DNA of 64,000 nucleotides. Source: Lutibacter litoralis. GTDB taxonomy: Bacteria > Bacteroidota > Bacteroidia > Flavobacteriales > Flavobacteriaceae. The stretch's first letter is position 1. Each line of letters opens with the position of its first letter. The notes beneath the pieces are model-generated. The model worked only from the letters and a program-made list of their open reading frames with translations. It did not search any database and was not told the DNA's origin. A program made the translations under genes and the position numbers. The stretch is from the NCBI RefSeq assembly GCF_014646675.1, contig NZ_BMNS01000003.1:295580-359579 (forward strand). The letters are read 5' to 3'. This document shows, in pieces, positions 1-9,394 of this stretch.

Positions 1-1335
1 ACTCGTGGAGGTATGATTGTAGATGTTTTCGGAATTGAAGCATTCTTACCAGGTTCTCAAATTGATGTGAAACCAATTAGAGATTACGATCAATACGTAG
101 AGAAAACAATGGAATTCAAAGTTGTAAAAATCAACCAAGAATTTAAAAACGTTGTGGTATCTCATAAAGCGCTTATTGAAGCTGATATTGAAATTCAGAA
201 AAAAGAAATTATTGGTAAATTAGAAAAAGGACAAGTATTAGAAGGTGTTGTTAAAAACATTACTTCTTACGGTGTATTTGTTGATTTAGGTGGTGTTGAC
301 GGTTTAGTTCACATTACAGATTTATCATGGTCTAGAATTAACCACCCAAGTGAGGTTGTGGAGTTAGATCAAACATTAAATGTTGTAATTCTTGATTTTG
401 ATGATGAGAAAACAAGAATTCAATTAGGATTAAAACAATTAAATGCACACCCTTGGGAGGCATTAGACGATACTATTAAAGTAGGTGATACAGTAAAAGG
501 TAAAGTAGTTGTACTTGCTGATTATGGTGCATTTATTGAAGTAGCACAAGGTGTTGAAGGATTAATTCACGTTTCTGAAATGTCTTGGTCTACACATTTA
601 CGTTCTGCACAAGATTTTGTATCTGTTGGAGACGAAGTTGAAGCACAAGTGTTAACTTTAGATAGAGAAGAACGTAAAATGAGTTTAGGTATTAAGCAAT
701 TACACCCAGATCCTTGGAATAACATTGCAGAAAAATATCCAGTTGGTTCTAAACATGAGGGTACTGTACGTAACTATACTAACTTTGGTGTTTTTGTTGA
801 ATTAGAAGAAGGAATTGATGGATTAGTTTATATTTCTGACCTTTCTTGGACTAAGAAAATTAAACACCCATCAGATTTTGTTTCTGTTGGTGATAAATTA
901 GAAGTTGAAGTATTAGAGTTAGATGTTGAAGGACGTAAATTAAACTTAGGTCATAAGCAAACTACTGAAAATCCTTGGGATGCTCACGAAGCTACTTTTG
1001 CTATCGATTCTATTCACGAAGGAACAGTAAAAGATAAAAGTGATAAAGGTTTAATCGTTACTTTACAAGACGGAGTTGAAGCATTTGTGCCTAGCCGTTT
1101 TATAACTAAAGAAGATGGAACTAAATTAGCTAAAGGAGATACAGATAAATTTAAAGTTATAGAATTTAACAAAGAATTTAGAAGAGTTGTAGCTTCGCAT
1201 ACATCAATATTTAAAGCACAAGAAGAGAAAAATATCAAAGTAGCTCAGAAAAAAGCTGAGTCTGCAGATAAAACTACTCTTGGAGATTTAGGTGGAGATT
1301 TAGCTGCCTTAAAGAAAAAAATGGAAGGAAAATAA
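1..1335 (+). CDS. rpsA: 30S ribosomal protein S1, C-terminal part
   Basis: This is the 3' part of the gene for ribosomal protein S1, which binds mRNA on the small subunit and helps recruit leaderless or weakly Shine-Dalgarno messages. The frame is already open at base 1, so the gene starts before the window. An internal ATG at 13 is not the real start. The visible 444 residues finish one S1 domain and then show four more OB-fold S1 repeats, each beginning with a pattern like GxxxxGxVxxxxxxGxFV (for example GVFVDLGGVDGLVHITDLSW) at roughly residues 70, 155, 242 and 330. The protein ends in a Lys/Glu-rich tail. A strong hairpin terminator follows the stop codon. Identification is very secure. 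Confidence 0.97.
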   Translation, partial: TRGGMIVDVFGIEAFLPGSQIDVKPIRDYDQYVEKTMEFKVVKINQEFKNVVVSHKALIEADIEIQKKEIIGKLEKGQVLEGVVKNITSYGVFVDLGGVDGLVHITDLSWSRINHPSEVVELDQTLNVVILDFDDEKTRIQLGLKQLNAHPWEALDDTIKVGDTVKGKVVVLADYGAFIEVAQGVEGLIHVSEMSWSTHLRSAQDFVSVGDEVEAQVLTLDREERKMSLGIKQLHPDPWNNIAEKYPVGSKHEGTVRNYTNFGVFVELEEGIDGLVYISDLSWTKKIKHPSDFVSVGDKLEVEVLELDVEGRKLNLGHKQTTENPWDAHEATFAIDSIHEGTVKDKSDKGLIVTLQDGVEAFVPSRFITKEDGTKLAKGDTDKFKVIEFNKEFRRVVASHTSIFKAQEEKNIKVAQKKAESADKTTLGDLGGDLAALKKKMEGK

Positions 1336-1358
1336 AATTTTCAACATTTAATATATTT

Positions 1359-1390
1359 AAAGCTGCATCAATTTTGATGCAGCTTTTTTT
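1359..1390 (+). terminator. Rho-independent terminator of rpsA
   Basis: A perfect 12-bp stem (AAAGCTGCATCA at 1359-1370 with TGATGCAGCTTT at 1375-1386) and a 4-base loop are followed by a T-rich run. It lies 24 bases after the rpsA stop codon. Confidence 0.9.
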
Positions 1391-1463
1391 TGTTTTAAAC
1401 AGTATTCTTATAATGCATTTTTAACTATAAATAATAGTTACATTTTACTTAAATATTAATTGA

Positions 1464-1471
1464 TATATTTG
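1464..1471 (+). promoter_or_regulatory. Candidate -7 promoter element (TAnnTTTG) of the M14 peptidase gene
   Basis: TATATTTG matches the Bacteroidota -7 consensus TAnnTTTG and lies 24 bases before the ATG at 1496. I see no convincing -33 partner. It overlaps the longer reading frame opened by a TTG at 1460, which favours the ATG at 1496 as the start. Confidence 0.4.
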
Positions 1472-1495
1472 TCTTCAAACTTTACTATTCACCAA

Positions 1496-4018
1496 ATGAA
1501 ACAATTATTATTTCTAGTATTTACAATTATTTCAATTGAACTGATTGCTCAAGATAATTTAGAGTTAAATTATTACTTACCACAAAATACGAGTTACAAT
1601 GCAACTATTCCTACTCCTGAAAGTGTTATTGGTCATAAAGTAGGAGAGTGGCACGTAACACACGATAAATTAGTTGAATACATGAAGAAGTTGGCCGAAG
1701 TTTCTGATAGAGTTTCTATTGAAAATAGAGGAAAAACGTATGAGGGTAGACCCATAGTATTGTTGAAAATTACCTCACCCGAAAATCATAATAATTTAAA
1801 TAATATAAGAACTGATCATTTAAAATTGACGGAAAGTAGCGTAAGTGCTCAGTTAAATACAGCTAAAATGCCTTTGGTTGTTTACCAAGGGTTTTCAATA
1901 CATGGGAATGAACCAAGTGGATCTAATGCCGCTTTAATTTTGGCGTATTATTTAGCCGCTGCTGAAGGTGCTGAAATTGAAGCTTTATTAAATACGACAG
2001 TTATTTTGTTAGATCCTTCTTTAAACCCAGATGGTCTACAGCGTTTTGCTTATTGGGCAAACATACATAAAAGCGATAACTTAAATACAGATCCAAATGA
2101 TAGAGAATTTCACGAGGTTTGGCCTGGGGGAAGATTCAATCATTATTATTTCGATTTAAATAGAGATTGGTTACCAGCGCAGTTGGCTGTTTCCAAAGCA
2201 AGAATAGAAACATATTCAAACTGGATGCCAAATATTTTAACAGATCATCATGAAATGGGGAGTAACTCTACTTTCTTTTTTCAACCAGGAATTCAGAGTA
2301 GAGTGCACCCATTAACTCCAAGTTTAAATCAAGAATTAACTAAGGAAATTGGAAATTTCCATGCGAAAGCATTAGATAAAATAGGTTCTTTGTATTTTAC
2401 TGAAGAACAGTTTGACGATTTTTATTATGGAAAAGGTTCTACCTATCCAGATGTTAACGGAGGTGTTGGAATTTTGTTTGAACAAGGAAGTTCTAGAGGC
2501 CACGCTAAAGAAACTATAAACGGAATTTTAACATTTCCTTTTACTATTAGAAATCAGTTTATTACTGCATTATCAACGCTTGAAGCAGCCAAAGTAATGC
2601 GTGTAAAATTGTTGAATTACCAGCGTGAATTTTATGCTAGTAAAAATTCAAAAAAAGGTAAAAATACTATAAAAGCCATTGTTTTTGGAAGTGATAAAGA
2701 CAAAGCTAAAACATATCATTTAGCCGAAATTTTAAACAGGCATAAAATTAAGTTTCATAAAATTAATTCAGATTTCAAAGTTGGTAATCAAGAATTCCTT
2801 AAAGGAAATAGTTATATTGTTCCTACTAATCAGAAAAAAAGCAAGTTAATTAAAGCAATGTTTGAAAAAAGAACATCGTTTACAGACAGTCTTTTTTACG
2901 ATATTTCGGCGTGGACATTTCCTTTAGCTTTTAATTTGAATTATGCAGAGCTTAAATCTGAAGATAATATTGGAGAATTAGTTACTGATTTAAAATTAGA
3001 AACAGGAGCAGTAACTTCAAATAGTAATTATGCCTATTTAATGGAATGGCACGAATATTACTCGCCTAAAGCATTAAATAAGATTCTTAAAAAAGGATTA
3101 AGAGCAAAAGTGGGAATGAAACAGTTTTCTTTAAATGGAAAAAATTATGATTACGGAACAATTTTAATTCCTGTTCAAAATCAAGAACTTGATCAAAATC
3201 AATTGTACACTTTTTTAAATGATGTAGCAACAGAGAGTAATTTAACAATTGTTGGTGTTGATACAGGTTTAACTAGAGGTATAGATTTAGGAAGTAATCA
3301 ATTTAGAATTTTACAAACTCCAAAAGTTGCAATGTTAGTTGGCAGTGGAATTTCACCAAGTGATGCCGGAGAAATCTGGCATTTATTCGATCAGCGTTAT
3401 GATATGAATATTACAAAAATTGATTTGAATTATTTAAAAGGAGTTGATATTGCTAAATATACTAGTATTATTATTCCTAATTCAAATTTAAAGCTAGAGA
3501 AAAGTGTTTTAATGAAATTAAGAACGTGGACTCAAAATGGAGGTATTTTAATTGGATATAAAAATGCTGTTAAATGGTTATCCTCTAATAAATTTATTGA
3601 TTTGAAGTTTGAGAAAGTTGAGGTTAAGGCTCACAATATTACTTTTGAACAGCGCAAGAATTTTTCCGGAGCACAAGTTATTGGAGGTGCAATTTTTAAA
3701 ACAGATATAGATAGGTCGCATCCAGTTAATTTTGGATATACAAACAGTACATTGCCAATGTTTAGACGTACAAAAATATTTGTAAAACCAGATAGTAGTA
3801 GTTATAACAATCCTATAAAATATACTAAAAATCCGCTTTTAAGTGGTTATATATCCAAACCTAACCTTACGGCTTTAGAAGGCTCCGTTCCATTTCAAAT
3901 TAAAAGTTTAGGAAGTGGAAAAGTTGCAGTTTTTACTGATAATACTAATTTTAGGGCTTTTTGGTACGGAACAAATAAGTTGTTAATGAATACTATATTT
4001 TTTGGAAAAGCTATGTAG
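1496..4018 (+). CDS. Secreted M14-family zinc carboxypeptidase-like protein
   Basis: This encodes an exported metallopeptidase of about 840 residues in the M14 family, probably periplasmic or surface-exposed. I start it at the ATG at 1496. The frame is open from a TTG at 1460, but those 12 codons overlap a promoter-like sequence, whereas the ATG opens directly into a signal peptide (MKQLLFLVFTIISIELIAQ). Zinc-binding HGNE lies at residues 136-139. The candidate third ligand lies in DHHEMGSN near residues 250-252. A long C-terminal half of several beta-rich segments has no function I recognise. M14 proteins of this size in flavobacteria are usually annotated as zinc carboxypeptidases, and the substrate is unknown. 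The gene stands alone between rpsA and a convergent gene. Confidence 0.85.
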   Translation: MKQLLFLVFTIISIELIAQDNLELNYYLPQNTSYNATIPTPESVIGHKVGEWHVTHDKLVEYMKKLAEVSDRVSIENRGKTYEGRPIVLLKITSPENHNNLNNIRTDHLKLTESSVSAQLNTAKMPLVVYQGFSIHGNEPSGSNAALILAYYLAAAEGAEIEALLNTTVILLDPSLNPDGLQRFAYWANIHKSDNLNTDPNDREFHEVWPGGRFNHYYFDLNRDWLPAQLAVSKARIETYSNWMPNILTDHHEMGSNSTFFFQPGIQSRVHPLTPSLNQELTKEIGNFHAKALDKIGSLYFTEEQFDDFYYGKGSTYPDVNGGVGILFEQGSSRGHAKETINGILTFPFTIRNQFITALSTLEAAKVMRVKLLNYQREFYASKNSKKGKNTIKAIVFGSDKDKAKTYHLAEILNRHKIKFHKINSDFKVGNQEFLKGNSYIVPTNQKKSKLIKAMFEKRTSFTDSLFYDISAWTFPLAFNLNYAELKSEDNIGELVTDLKLETGAVTSNSNYAYLMEWHEYYSPKALNKILKKGLRAKVGMKQFSLNGKNYDYGTILIPVQNQELDQNQLYTFLNDVATESNLTIVGVDTGLTRGIDLGSNQFRILQTPKVAMLVGSGISPSDAGEIWHLFDQRYDMNITKIDLNYLKGVDIAKYTSIIIPNSNLKLEKSVLMKLRTWTQNGGILIGYKNAVKWLSSNKFIDLKFEKVEVKAHNITFEQRKNFSGAQVIGGAIFKTDIDRSHPVNFGYTNSTLPMFRRTKIFVKPDSSSYNNPIKYTKNPLLSGYISKPNLTALEGSVPFQIKSLGSGKVAVFTDNTNFRAFWYGTNKLLMNTIFFGKAM

Positions 4019-4064
4019 TAATTCTATTTAAAAAAGTTACTTAAATTTCGAAACAAGAGATTGT

Positions 4065-4096
4065 TAAAAAAAAAATGCTATTTTTTATCAATAGCA
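4065..4096 (-). terminator. Terminator overlapping the end of the DUF1456 gene
   Basis: On the minus strand TGCTATT (4090-4096) pairs with AATAGCA (4076-4082) and a run of about ten T follows. The stem includes the stop codon of the DUF1456 gene. It sits between two convergent genes. Confidence 0.6.
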
Positions 4097-4341
4097 GGTT
4101 TCTTAGCTTGTTTTGGAGGCATTGGACCTCTCAAATGTATAATTAATCCATTTAAAAAATTACGTAAAAACTGATCGCCACACTCCATATATTTTGGATG
4201 ATCTTCACTTCTAAAAATAGCGCCTAGTTCACTTTTACTAACTTTAAAATCAACCAATTCACAAATTTTTATTATATCTGTATCTCGTAATTTATGAGCT
4301 ACACGTAATTTTTTAAAAATGTCATTATTTGATAATCCCAT
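4078..4341 (-). CDS. DUF1456 family protein (YehS-like), single repeat
   Basis: This is a small cytosolic protein of 87 residues with the DUF1456 signature: SNNDIFKKLRVAHKL at the N-terminus, a KICELVDFKVSKSELGAIFR segment, and the closing ECGDQFLRNFLNGLI motif. Family members such as E. coli YehS usually carry two tandem copies of this module in about 150 residues. Here only one copy is present, followed by a short Pro/Lys-rich tail. The function of the family is unknown, though the helical fold looks DNA- or protein-binding. It is transcribed in the same direction as the next upstream gene but separated by about 280 bases from its nearest upstream promoter region. Confidence 0.85.
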   Translation of the reverse strand: MGLSNNDIFKKLRVAHKLRDTDIIKICELVDFKVSKSELGAIFRSEDHPKYMECGDQFLRNFLNGLIIHLRGPMPPKQAKKPAIDKK

Positions 4342-4375
4342 ATTCTTTTATTAAGTATTATTTGATATGTTAAAA

Positions 4376-4984
4376 TTAAAGAGCAATTCCAAAACCTATA
4401 TTAAATACTAGATACCCATTTTCATCAATACCAGGAATATCATCTGGTATTTCTACATAATCAGTTTTTGTGGTTCCTGTATTTTTTTCTGTACCAGTTA
4501 TTTCAATTTGTTGTGGAATATCTCCAAATCCATAACCAGCTTCAATTCTAAAATAAAATTTATTACCTAGTTTTGCTCCAATTTTTGCATTTAATGTGCT
4601 TACTTCAATACTTCCTTCTGCTTCTCCTTCATATAAAGTTCCATTTTTAGTCTCTGCATCAGAATAGTTTCCATCCAGATTTAAAGTTCCATAAGAGAGT
4701 GATGCGTACAAACCTTTACCAGTTTCTTTAAAATAGATATTTGTTCCAGCTTCAAAATATTTTAAATTTACTTTGGAGGCATCTTCTTTAAGTGTAAAAC
4801 CCGAATAATCTGCAAAAATAGCAATTCGATTGTTTAGCAGTGGAGTTACATATTCTAAATTACCACCAATTATATTAGGAGTTCCAATTTTTAAACCGAT
4901 TCTAAGCGGATTTATATCCTTTTTATCTTGCGCATATGTATACGTACAAAATATAAATAACAAAAAAATAGATATTTTTTTCAT
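4376..4984 (-). CDS. Predicted outer-membrane beta-barrel protein
   Basis: This encodes a 202-residue exported protein of unknown function. A signal peptide is clear (MKKISIFLLFIFCTYTYAQ). The rest alternates hydrophobic and polar residues with aromatic ends, as in an eight-strand outer-membrane barrel, and finishes in a hydrophobic strand (YLVFNIGFGIAL). No catalytic motif is visible. It lies 34 bases upstream of the DUF1456 gene on the same strand and could be cotranscribed with it. I do not recognise a named family beyond generic small OmpA/OmpW-like barrels. Confidence 0.7.
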   Translation of the reverse strand: MKKISIFLLFIFCTYTYAQDKKDINPLRIGLKIGTPNIIGGNLEYVTPLLNNRIAIFADYSGFTLKEDASKVNLKYFEAGTNIYFKETGKGLYASLSYGTLNLDGNYSDAETKNGTLYEGEAEGSIEVSTLNAKIGAKLGNKFYFRIEAGYGFGDIPQQIEITGTEKNTGTTKTDYVEIPDDIPGIDENGYLVFNIGFGIAL

Positions 4985-5032
4985 GTTTTGGGATTTTACT
5001 TAGTGTTTCAAAGGTAATTAAATATTTTAAAT

Positions 5033-5950
5033 TTATTGCCGCTTAAGTTCTAATTGCATCTGTTTTACAGTTTGGGTGCTATTATCATGACTCCATCCTG
5101 GTGGGCCAAAAATATACATAAATTTATGATACCAATTGTTAGATTTTTTTGTATCATTCCAAATGTCTTTATATTCGTGTGTTAGAATTACCCAAGGATT
5201 ATAGGATTTTGGAGCATGTGTTACTCCATATTTAACTTCAATGTTGTCATCTAATTCTTTCCAAGTACCAAAAATTTTATCAAAAATATTTAAAAACCCA
5301 CCGTGGTTTTTATCCATATATTCCACGTTTTTTGCGTGGTGAACTTGATGCATTGTATGCGTATTAAAAACCTTTTCTAGAAAGCCCAATTTTTTTATAT
5401 ATACCGAATGTAATTGAAACTGCCAAAGGGCTTCAATACCCAAACAGACTACCACCATTTCTGGTCTAAATCCCAAGGCTGGTAACCACATATAAAACAA
5501 AGGTTTGTATAGAATGGTGAACCATCCGTTTCGCACGGCAGTTCCTAAATTAAAATTATCTGAAGAATGGTGCACAATATGTGCGGCCCATAAAAAACGC
5601 ACCATATGATTTTGCCTATGAAACCAGTAGTATGTAAAATCGTCTAATAATTGACAAGCAATCCAAACATACCAAGCATACCCAAAAGATTCCCAGCCCA
5701 TTATATTGGTTCTAACACCATTAATTTCTGGATTAAATAAATCAAATACAATATTGAAAATTACAATTGCAGAAATAGTTTTTATTAAAGGTGCAATTAC
5801 GGCAGAACCAACGCCCATAAATAAACTTGCTCCTAAATCTTTCCATTCATACAAATCTTTTTTATTGTGACTTTTGCTATAAGTAAGTTCGAGTAAAATT
5901 AGTGCTAAGAAGCAAGGAACTCCATACACTAAAGGGTTAGTGAAATCCAT
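5033..5950 (-). CDS. Sterol desaturase / fatty acid hydroxylase family membrane protein
   Basis: This 305-residue integral membrane protein belongs to the di-iron fatty acid hydroxylase (sterol desaturase) superfamily. It has several transmembrane helices in the first half and the characteristic histidine clusters: HRQNH, HIVHHSS and HTMHQVHH. These bind the di-iron centre that hydroxylates or desaturates lipid substrates with O2. The substrate cannot be told from sequence. Bacterial members act on sphingolipids, hopanoids, carotenoids or ether lipids. The gene stands alone on the minus strand, with 150 bases of AT-rich DNA carrying a short tandem repeat upstream. Confidence 0.88.
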   Translation of the reverse strand: MDFTNPLVYGVPCFLALILLELTYSKSHNKKDLYEWKDLGASLFMGVGSAVIAPLIKTISAIVIFNIVFDLFNPEINGVRTNIMGWESFGYAWYVWIACQLLDDFTYYWFHRQNHMVRFLWAAHIVHHSSDNFNLGTAVRNGWFTILYKPLFYMWLPALGFRPEMVVVCLGIEALWQFQLHSVYIKKLGFLEKVFNTHTMHQVHHAKNVEYMDKNHGGFLNIFDKIFGTWKELDDNIEVKYGVTHAPKSYNPWVILTHEYKDIWNDTKKSNNWYHKFMYIFGPPGWSHDNSTQTVKQMQLELKRQ

Positions 5951-6010
5951 TTATTGGTTTTATATTATTAAAAATTTGAATATAAGAATATTTTATGAAA
6001 CCCCTAAAAA

Positions 6011-6040
6011 TTCAAGGTTAATTTCAAGGTTAATTTCAAG
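6011..6040. repeat. Short tandem repeat, 12-bp unit
   Basis: Two and a half perfect copies of TTCAAGGTTAAT lie in the intergenic region upstream of the sterol desaturase gene. No function is evident. Copy number may vary by slippage. Confidence 0.8.
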
Positions 6041-6101
6041 TTTATAATAAAATAAGTTAATTCAAATGAATTAAAAATTTCATATTAATTTTGATTAGAG
6101 C

Positions 6102-6485
6102 TTATTTTGTAAAAATTAATTTGATAGCCACAATTAACATTAGAATTCCAAAAATTCTTTTAAGCATTCGCTGATCTATTTGAAGTGCTATTTTAGAGCC
6201 AATAAATCCACCAATAACAAATAATAATGAAACAATTAGAGCAACTCTCCAGTCTATATTTCCTCCACTTCCAGTTGTGTGGTAATTATAAACTGCTAAA
6301 AAAGTTACTGGAGGGAGCATTACAGCTAAACTTAAACCTTGTGCATTGTGTTGGGTTAATCCTAAAAATAGCACAAAAAGTGGCACCATTATTATACCTC
6401 CACCAACACCCACTAAGCCACTCAAAATTCCAGCTAAAAGACCAATAATAATTAAAGTAATAATTGCGGATAAAGTCATTTTCAT
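6102..6485 (-). CDS. Half-size TauE/SafE family sulfite exporter-like permease
   Basis: This 127-residue membrane protein has four predicted helices and the TauE/SafE signature near the N-terminus (GILSGLVGVGGGIIMVPLF, residues 19-37). Full TauE/SafE permeases of about 250 residues contain two such halves. Half-size members like this one occur in Bacteroidota and presumably form dimers. They are thought to export small organic or sulfur anions, but the substrate is unknown. The ATG lies one base after the stop codon of the upstream lytic transglycosylase gene, so the two are very likely cotranscribed. Confidence 0.85.
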   Translation of the reverse strand: MKMTLSAIITLIIIGLLAGILSGLVGVGGGIIMVPLFVLFLGLTQHNAQGLSLAVMLPPVTFLAVYNYHTTGSGGNIDWRVALIVSLLFVIGGFIGSKIALQIDQRMLKRIFGILMLIVAIKLIFTK

Positions 6486-6486
6486 A

Positions 6487-7413
6487 TTATAATTCCGTAG
6501 GAATTTTTATTTCATATAATTTACGCGATTTGTTGTTTAATTTATTTTCACGCAACCAAGGATTGTGAGTCTTTAAAATTTTGTAATTAATTCCCAAACC
6601 TTTCGAGAAAACAGCAATATCGGTTATGGCCGTGTCAACTTTTATAGTTTTTGTTGCTTCTAAAGCATATAAATCTTCTTTATCAAAAATAAAACCATAT
6701 TTATTAGGGTTCGAAAGAATTTCTTTTACTGCAACTATTCTAGGCAAGTATCTACTTGTTTCGGAAACCAACAATAAATCGTAATAATTGTCCACTTTTT
6801 GAGCATTAATTCTTCTTGAAATTCCTGCATTTCCGGCATTATATGCAGCCGCAGCCATAGTCCAATTTCCAAAACGTTCTTTCGCAGCATTTAAATAATC
6901 GCAGGCAACTTGCGTAGCTTTTTCTAAATGATAGCGTTCATCTACATTATTATTTACCTCCAATCCGTTTTCTTTAGCTGTTGATTTCATTATTTGCCAA
7001 AAACCTTTTGCGCCAGCTGGAGAAGTTACATTTTGCAATCCACTTTCAATTACTGCCAAATATTTAAAATCATCAGGAATTCCATTTTTTTCTAGAATTG
7101 GTTCTATAATTGGAAAATATTTATGTGCTCGTTTAAATAAAAGTAATCCGTTAGATTGCCAATAGGTATTTACAAGTAATTCACGATCAATACGTTCCTT
7201 AATATCCGCTTTTTCAATTGGAACTCGTTCTTTAGCAAATTCTAAATTAGTAGGAATTTTTAATGCTCTAATTTGATAGGTTTCACTTGTGTTTGTATCC
7301 GTATCTGTTTTTTTATTTTCTTTAGCATGGGGTACAGATTTGGTTGCAAAAATCAATAAAGAACTTACCATAATTATGGTAATCAATCCTAAAATTTTTA
7401 GTGTATTTTTCAT
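6487..7413 (-). CDS. Membrane-bound lytic murein transglycosylase (SLT domain)
   Basis: This 308-residue exported enzyme should cleave peptidoglycan glycan strands to 1,6-anhydromuropeptides. A hydrophobic N-terminal segment (residues 5-22) is followed by a spacer and then an SLT domain at about residues 95-235. The catalytic glutamate is E123 in YLAVIESGLQN. The motifs SPAGAKGFWQIM and AAAAYNAGNAGISRR are typical of the MltD/Slt fold. The C-terminal 70 residues resemble a degenerate LysM-like segment ending in YEIKIPTEL. It is the first gene of a two-gene operon with the small TauE-like permease. Confidence 0.92.
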   Translation of the reverse strand: MKNTLKILGLITIIMVSSLLIFATKSVPHAKENKKTDTDTNTSETYQIRALKIPTNLEFAKERVPIEKADIKERIDRELLVNTYWQSNGLLLFKRAHKYFPIIEPILEKNGIPDDFKYLAVIESGLQNVTSPAGAKGFWQIMKSTAKENGLEVNNNVDERYHLEKATQVACDYLNAAKERFGNWTMAAAAYNAGNAGISRRINAQKVDNYYDLLLVSETSRYLPRIVAVKEILSNPNKYGFIFDKEDLYALEATKTIKVDTAITDIAVFSKGLGINYKILKTHNPWLRENKLNNKSRKLYEIKIPTEL

Positions 7414-7654
7414 GAGTATATATTTTAAAGTCTTGTGTGTTGTAAATTTTTTATTTTAATTTAAGAAGCTAAAACTCCTATTGTTGTTAAAGTACAAATT
7501 TATTTGAATTTTAAGTGGGAATGAAGTTATTTTAACAAAATAATTAGATTATTATTGATTAATTCTCTAATTTTTTAAATTGCAGCTGTAAAGCCAAATA
7601 GTAAGAAATGACCTAACATATTTAAGCAATGAAATAATTTTTTAGAAATGCATA

Positions 7655-7690
7655 AAAAAACTTCGAGCAAATTATACTCGAAGTTTTATA
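7655..7690 (-). terminator. Terminator of the outer-membrane protein gene
   Basis: An 11-bp stem (AAAACTTCGAG at 7657-7667 with CTCGAAGTTTT at 7677-7687) with a 9-base loop is flanked by A and T runs. It lies 25-60 bases after the stop codon at 7714. The rest of the 300-base gap 7414-7713 is AT-rich and shows nothing else. Confidence 0.85.
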
Positions 7691-7713
7691 TTTTTTAAAC
7701 CTATATATGTTGT

Positions 7714-8334
7714 TTATTTATTGGGTTTAGATAAACTGTAAGACAAACTAAAAATTAATTGTTCTGGTCTAGAGTCTAATGTAAAATCTTTACTAGCATT
7801 AGACCACTTTGCTTCATTTTCACTTAAGCCTCTTTCGTATCTTGCATCAATACCAAATCTTCCAAATTCTACAGAAGCACCAATATTTACGCCCATAGAA
7901 AATTCGTTTTCTACATCGCCGATATCTATCCCTTTTAAATCGTTATCTAAATAGTATTGAAAAGCAGGACCTGCAAAAATGTTTAAAGGGCCAATAAGTT
8001 TAAAACCAACCAATACAGGAACATCAATTTTAGATATTTTATAATCTTCTGTAGTTCCGGTGTTTAATTCATATTCGCTAGTTGTTTTAGTATATACCAA
8101 TTCAGGTCGAACATAAATTGCACCTAAATCCAATTTTCCATAAAACCCTATATTAAATCCAGATTTTCCTGTCCCTTCATTTTTATATATGTCAGTTGCT
8201 TCTGAAGGAAATTCTTTAAGATCTCCATTAGAGTTGTAACTTAAACCAGCTTTAATACCAAAATCGCTTTGGGCATTCATAAACATTATAGAAGCTATAA
8301 ATACAATTGAAAATACTACTGTTATTTTTTTCAT
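7714..8334 (-). CDS. PorT-like outer-membrane beta-barrel protein
   Basis: This encodes a 206-residue exported protein with a signal peptide (MKKITVVFSIVFIASIMFMNAQ) followed by a predicted eight-strand barrel. Features include FGIKAGLSYN at the mature N-terminus, a central GAIYVRPELVYT strand and RFGIDARYERGLS near the end. This pattern fits the porin family/outer-membrane beta-barrel domain common in Bacteroidota. No enzymatic motif is visible. It lies downstream of the transketolase gene on the same strand with a 51-base gap and ends in its own terminator. Confidence 0.75.
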   Translation of the reverse strand: MKKITVVFSIVFIASIMFMNAQSDFGIKAGLSYNSNGDLKEFPSEATDIYKNEGTGKSGFNIGFYGKLDLGAIYVRPELVYTKTTSEYELNTGTTEDYKISKIDVPVLVGFKLIGPLNIFAGPAFQYYLDNDLKGIDIGDVENEFSMGVNIGASVEFGRFGIDARYERGLSENEAKWSNASKDFTLDSRPEQLIFSLSYSLSKPNK

Positions 8335-8385
8335 ATAAATAAATTTTAGGATTAATATATCTGTTAAAACGAAAAAAAAGTATTA

Positions 8386-9339
8386 TTATTTTCTTTTAAT
8401 TACTTTTTCAACGGCAGCAACAATAGCTATATCATTTAATTTATATTTCTCCATTAATTGTGCAGGAGTTCCAGATTCTCCAAAACTATCGTTAACAGCA
8501 ACAAATTCTTGTGGTACTAAATTATTTTGAACTAATAAACGTGCAACACTTTCTCCTAAACCACCAATAACATTGTGTTCTTCTGCAGTTACAATACAAC
8601 CTGTTTTTGCAACAGATTTTAAAATTGCAGCATCATCTAAAGGTTTTATCGTGTGTATATTAATTACTTCTGCACTAATTCCTTTAGCTTCTAATAGCTC
8701 CGATGCTTGTAGTGCTTCCCAAACTAAATGTCCAGTTGCTACAATTGTAACATCCGTTCCTTCTGTAAGTTGAATTGCTTTACCAACAACAAATTCTTCA
8801 TTTTCTGGCATAAAAACAGGGACTACTGGACGACCAAAACGTAAATATACAGGGCCATCAAAATCTGCAATTGCAATGGTAGCTGCTTTCGTTTGGTTGT
8901 AATCACAGGTGTTAATTACGGTCATTCCAGGTAACATTTTCATTAAACCAATGTCTTCTAAAATTTGATGCGTTGCACCATCTTCACCCAACGTTAAACC
9001 AGCATGCGATGCACATATTTTTACATTCTTACCTGAATATGCAACAGATTGACGAATTTGATCGTACACTCTACCTGTTGAAAAGTTTGCAAAAGTACCT
9101 GTAAAAGGAATTTTACCACCAATTGTTAAACCAGCCGCAATACCAATCATATTTGCTTCTGCAATTCCAACTTGAAAAAATCTTTCAGGATGATTTTCAA
9201 TAAACTTGTCCATTTTTAGTGAACCAATTAAATCGGCACAAAGGGCAACAACATTTTCGTTTTTATCTCCTAACTCAGCCAATCCAGCTCCAAAACCTGA
9301 TCGTGTATCTTTTTTTTCGGTATACGTGTATTTTTTCAT
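8386..9339 (-). CDS. Transketolase, C-terminal subunit
   Basis: This 317-residue protein corresponds to the C-terminal half of transketolase: the pyrimidine-binding domain (about residues 5-165, with GIAEANMIGIAAGLT and DGATHQILEDI) and the transketolase C domain (about 185-310). Together with a separately encoded N-terminal thiamine-diphosphate half it would transfer two-carbon ketol units in the pentose phosphate pathway. In many Bacteroidota the two halves are adjacent. Here the upstream gene is maf and no N-terminal half is in the window, so it must lie elsewhere. The similar 1-deoxyxylulose-5-phosphate synthase C-half is a less likely alternative. Confidence 0.9.
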   Translation of the reverse strand: MKKYTYTEKKDTRSGFGAGLAELGDKNENVVALCADLIGSLKMDKFIENHPERFFQVGIAEANMIGIAAGLTIGGKIPFTGTFANFSTGRVYDQIRQSVAYSGKNVKICASHAGLTLGEDGATHQILEDIGLMKMLPGMTVINTCDYNQTKAATIAIADFDGPVYLRFGRPVVPVFMPENEEFVVGKAIQLTEGTDVTIVATGHLVWEALQASELLEAKGISAEVINIHTIKPLDDAAILKSVAKTGCIVTAEEHNVIGGLGESVARLLVQNNLVPQEFVAVNDSFGESGTPAQLMEKYKLNDIAIVAAVEKVIKRK

Positions 9340-9394
9340 TATAAAATATTTATTAAAATATCGGTCAAAAATAATGATTATTTATGGTATCAAC

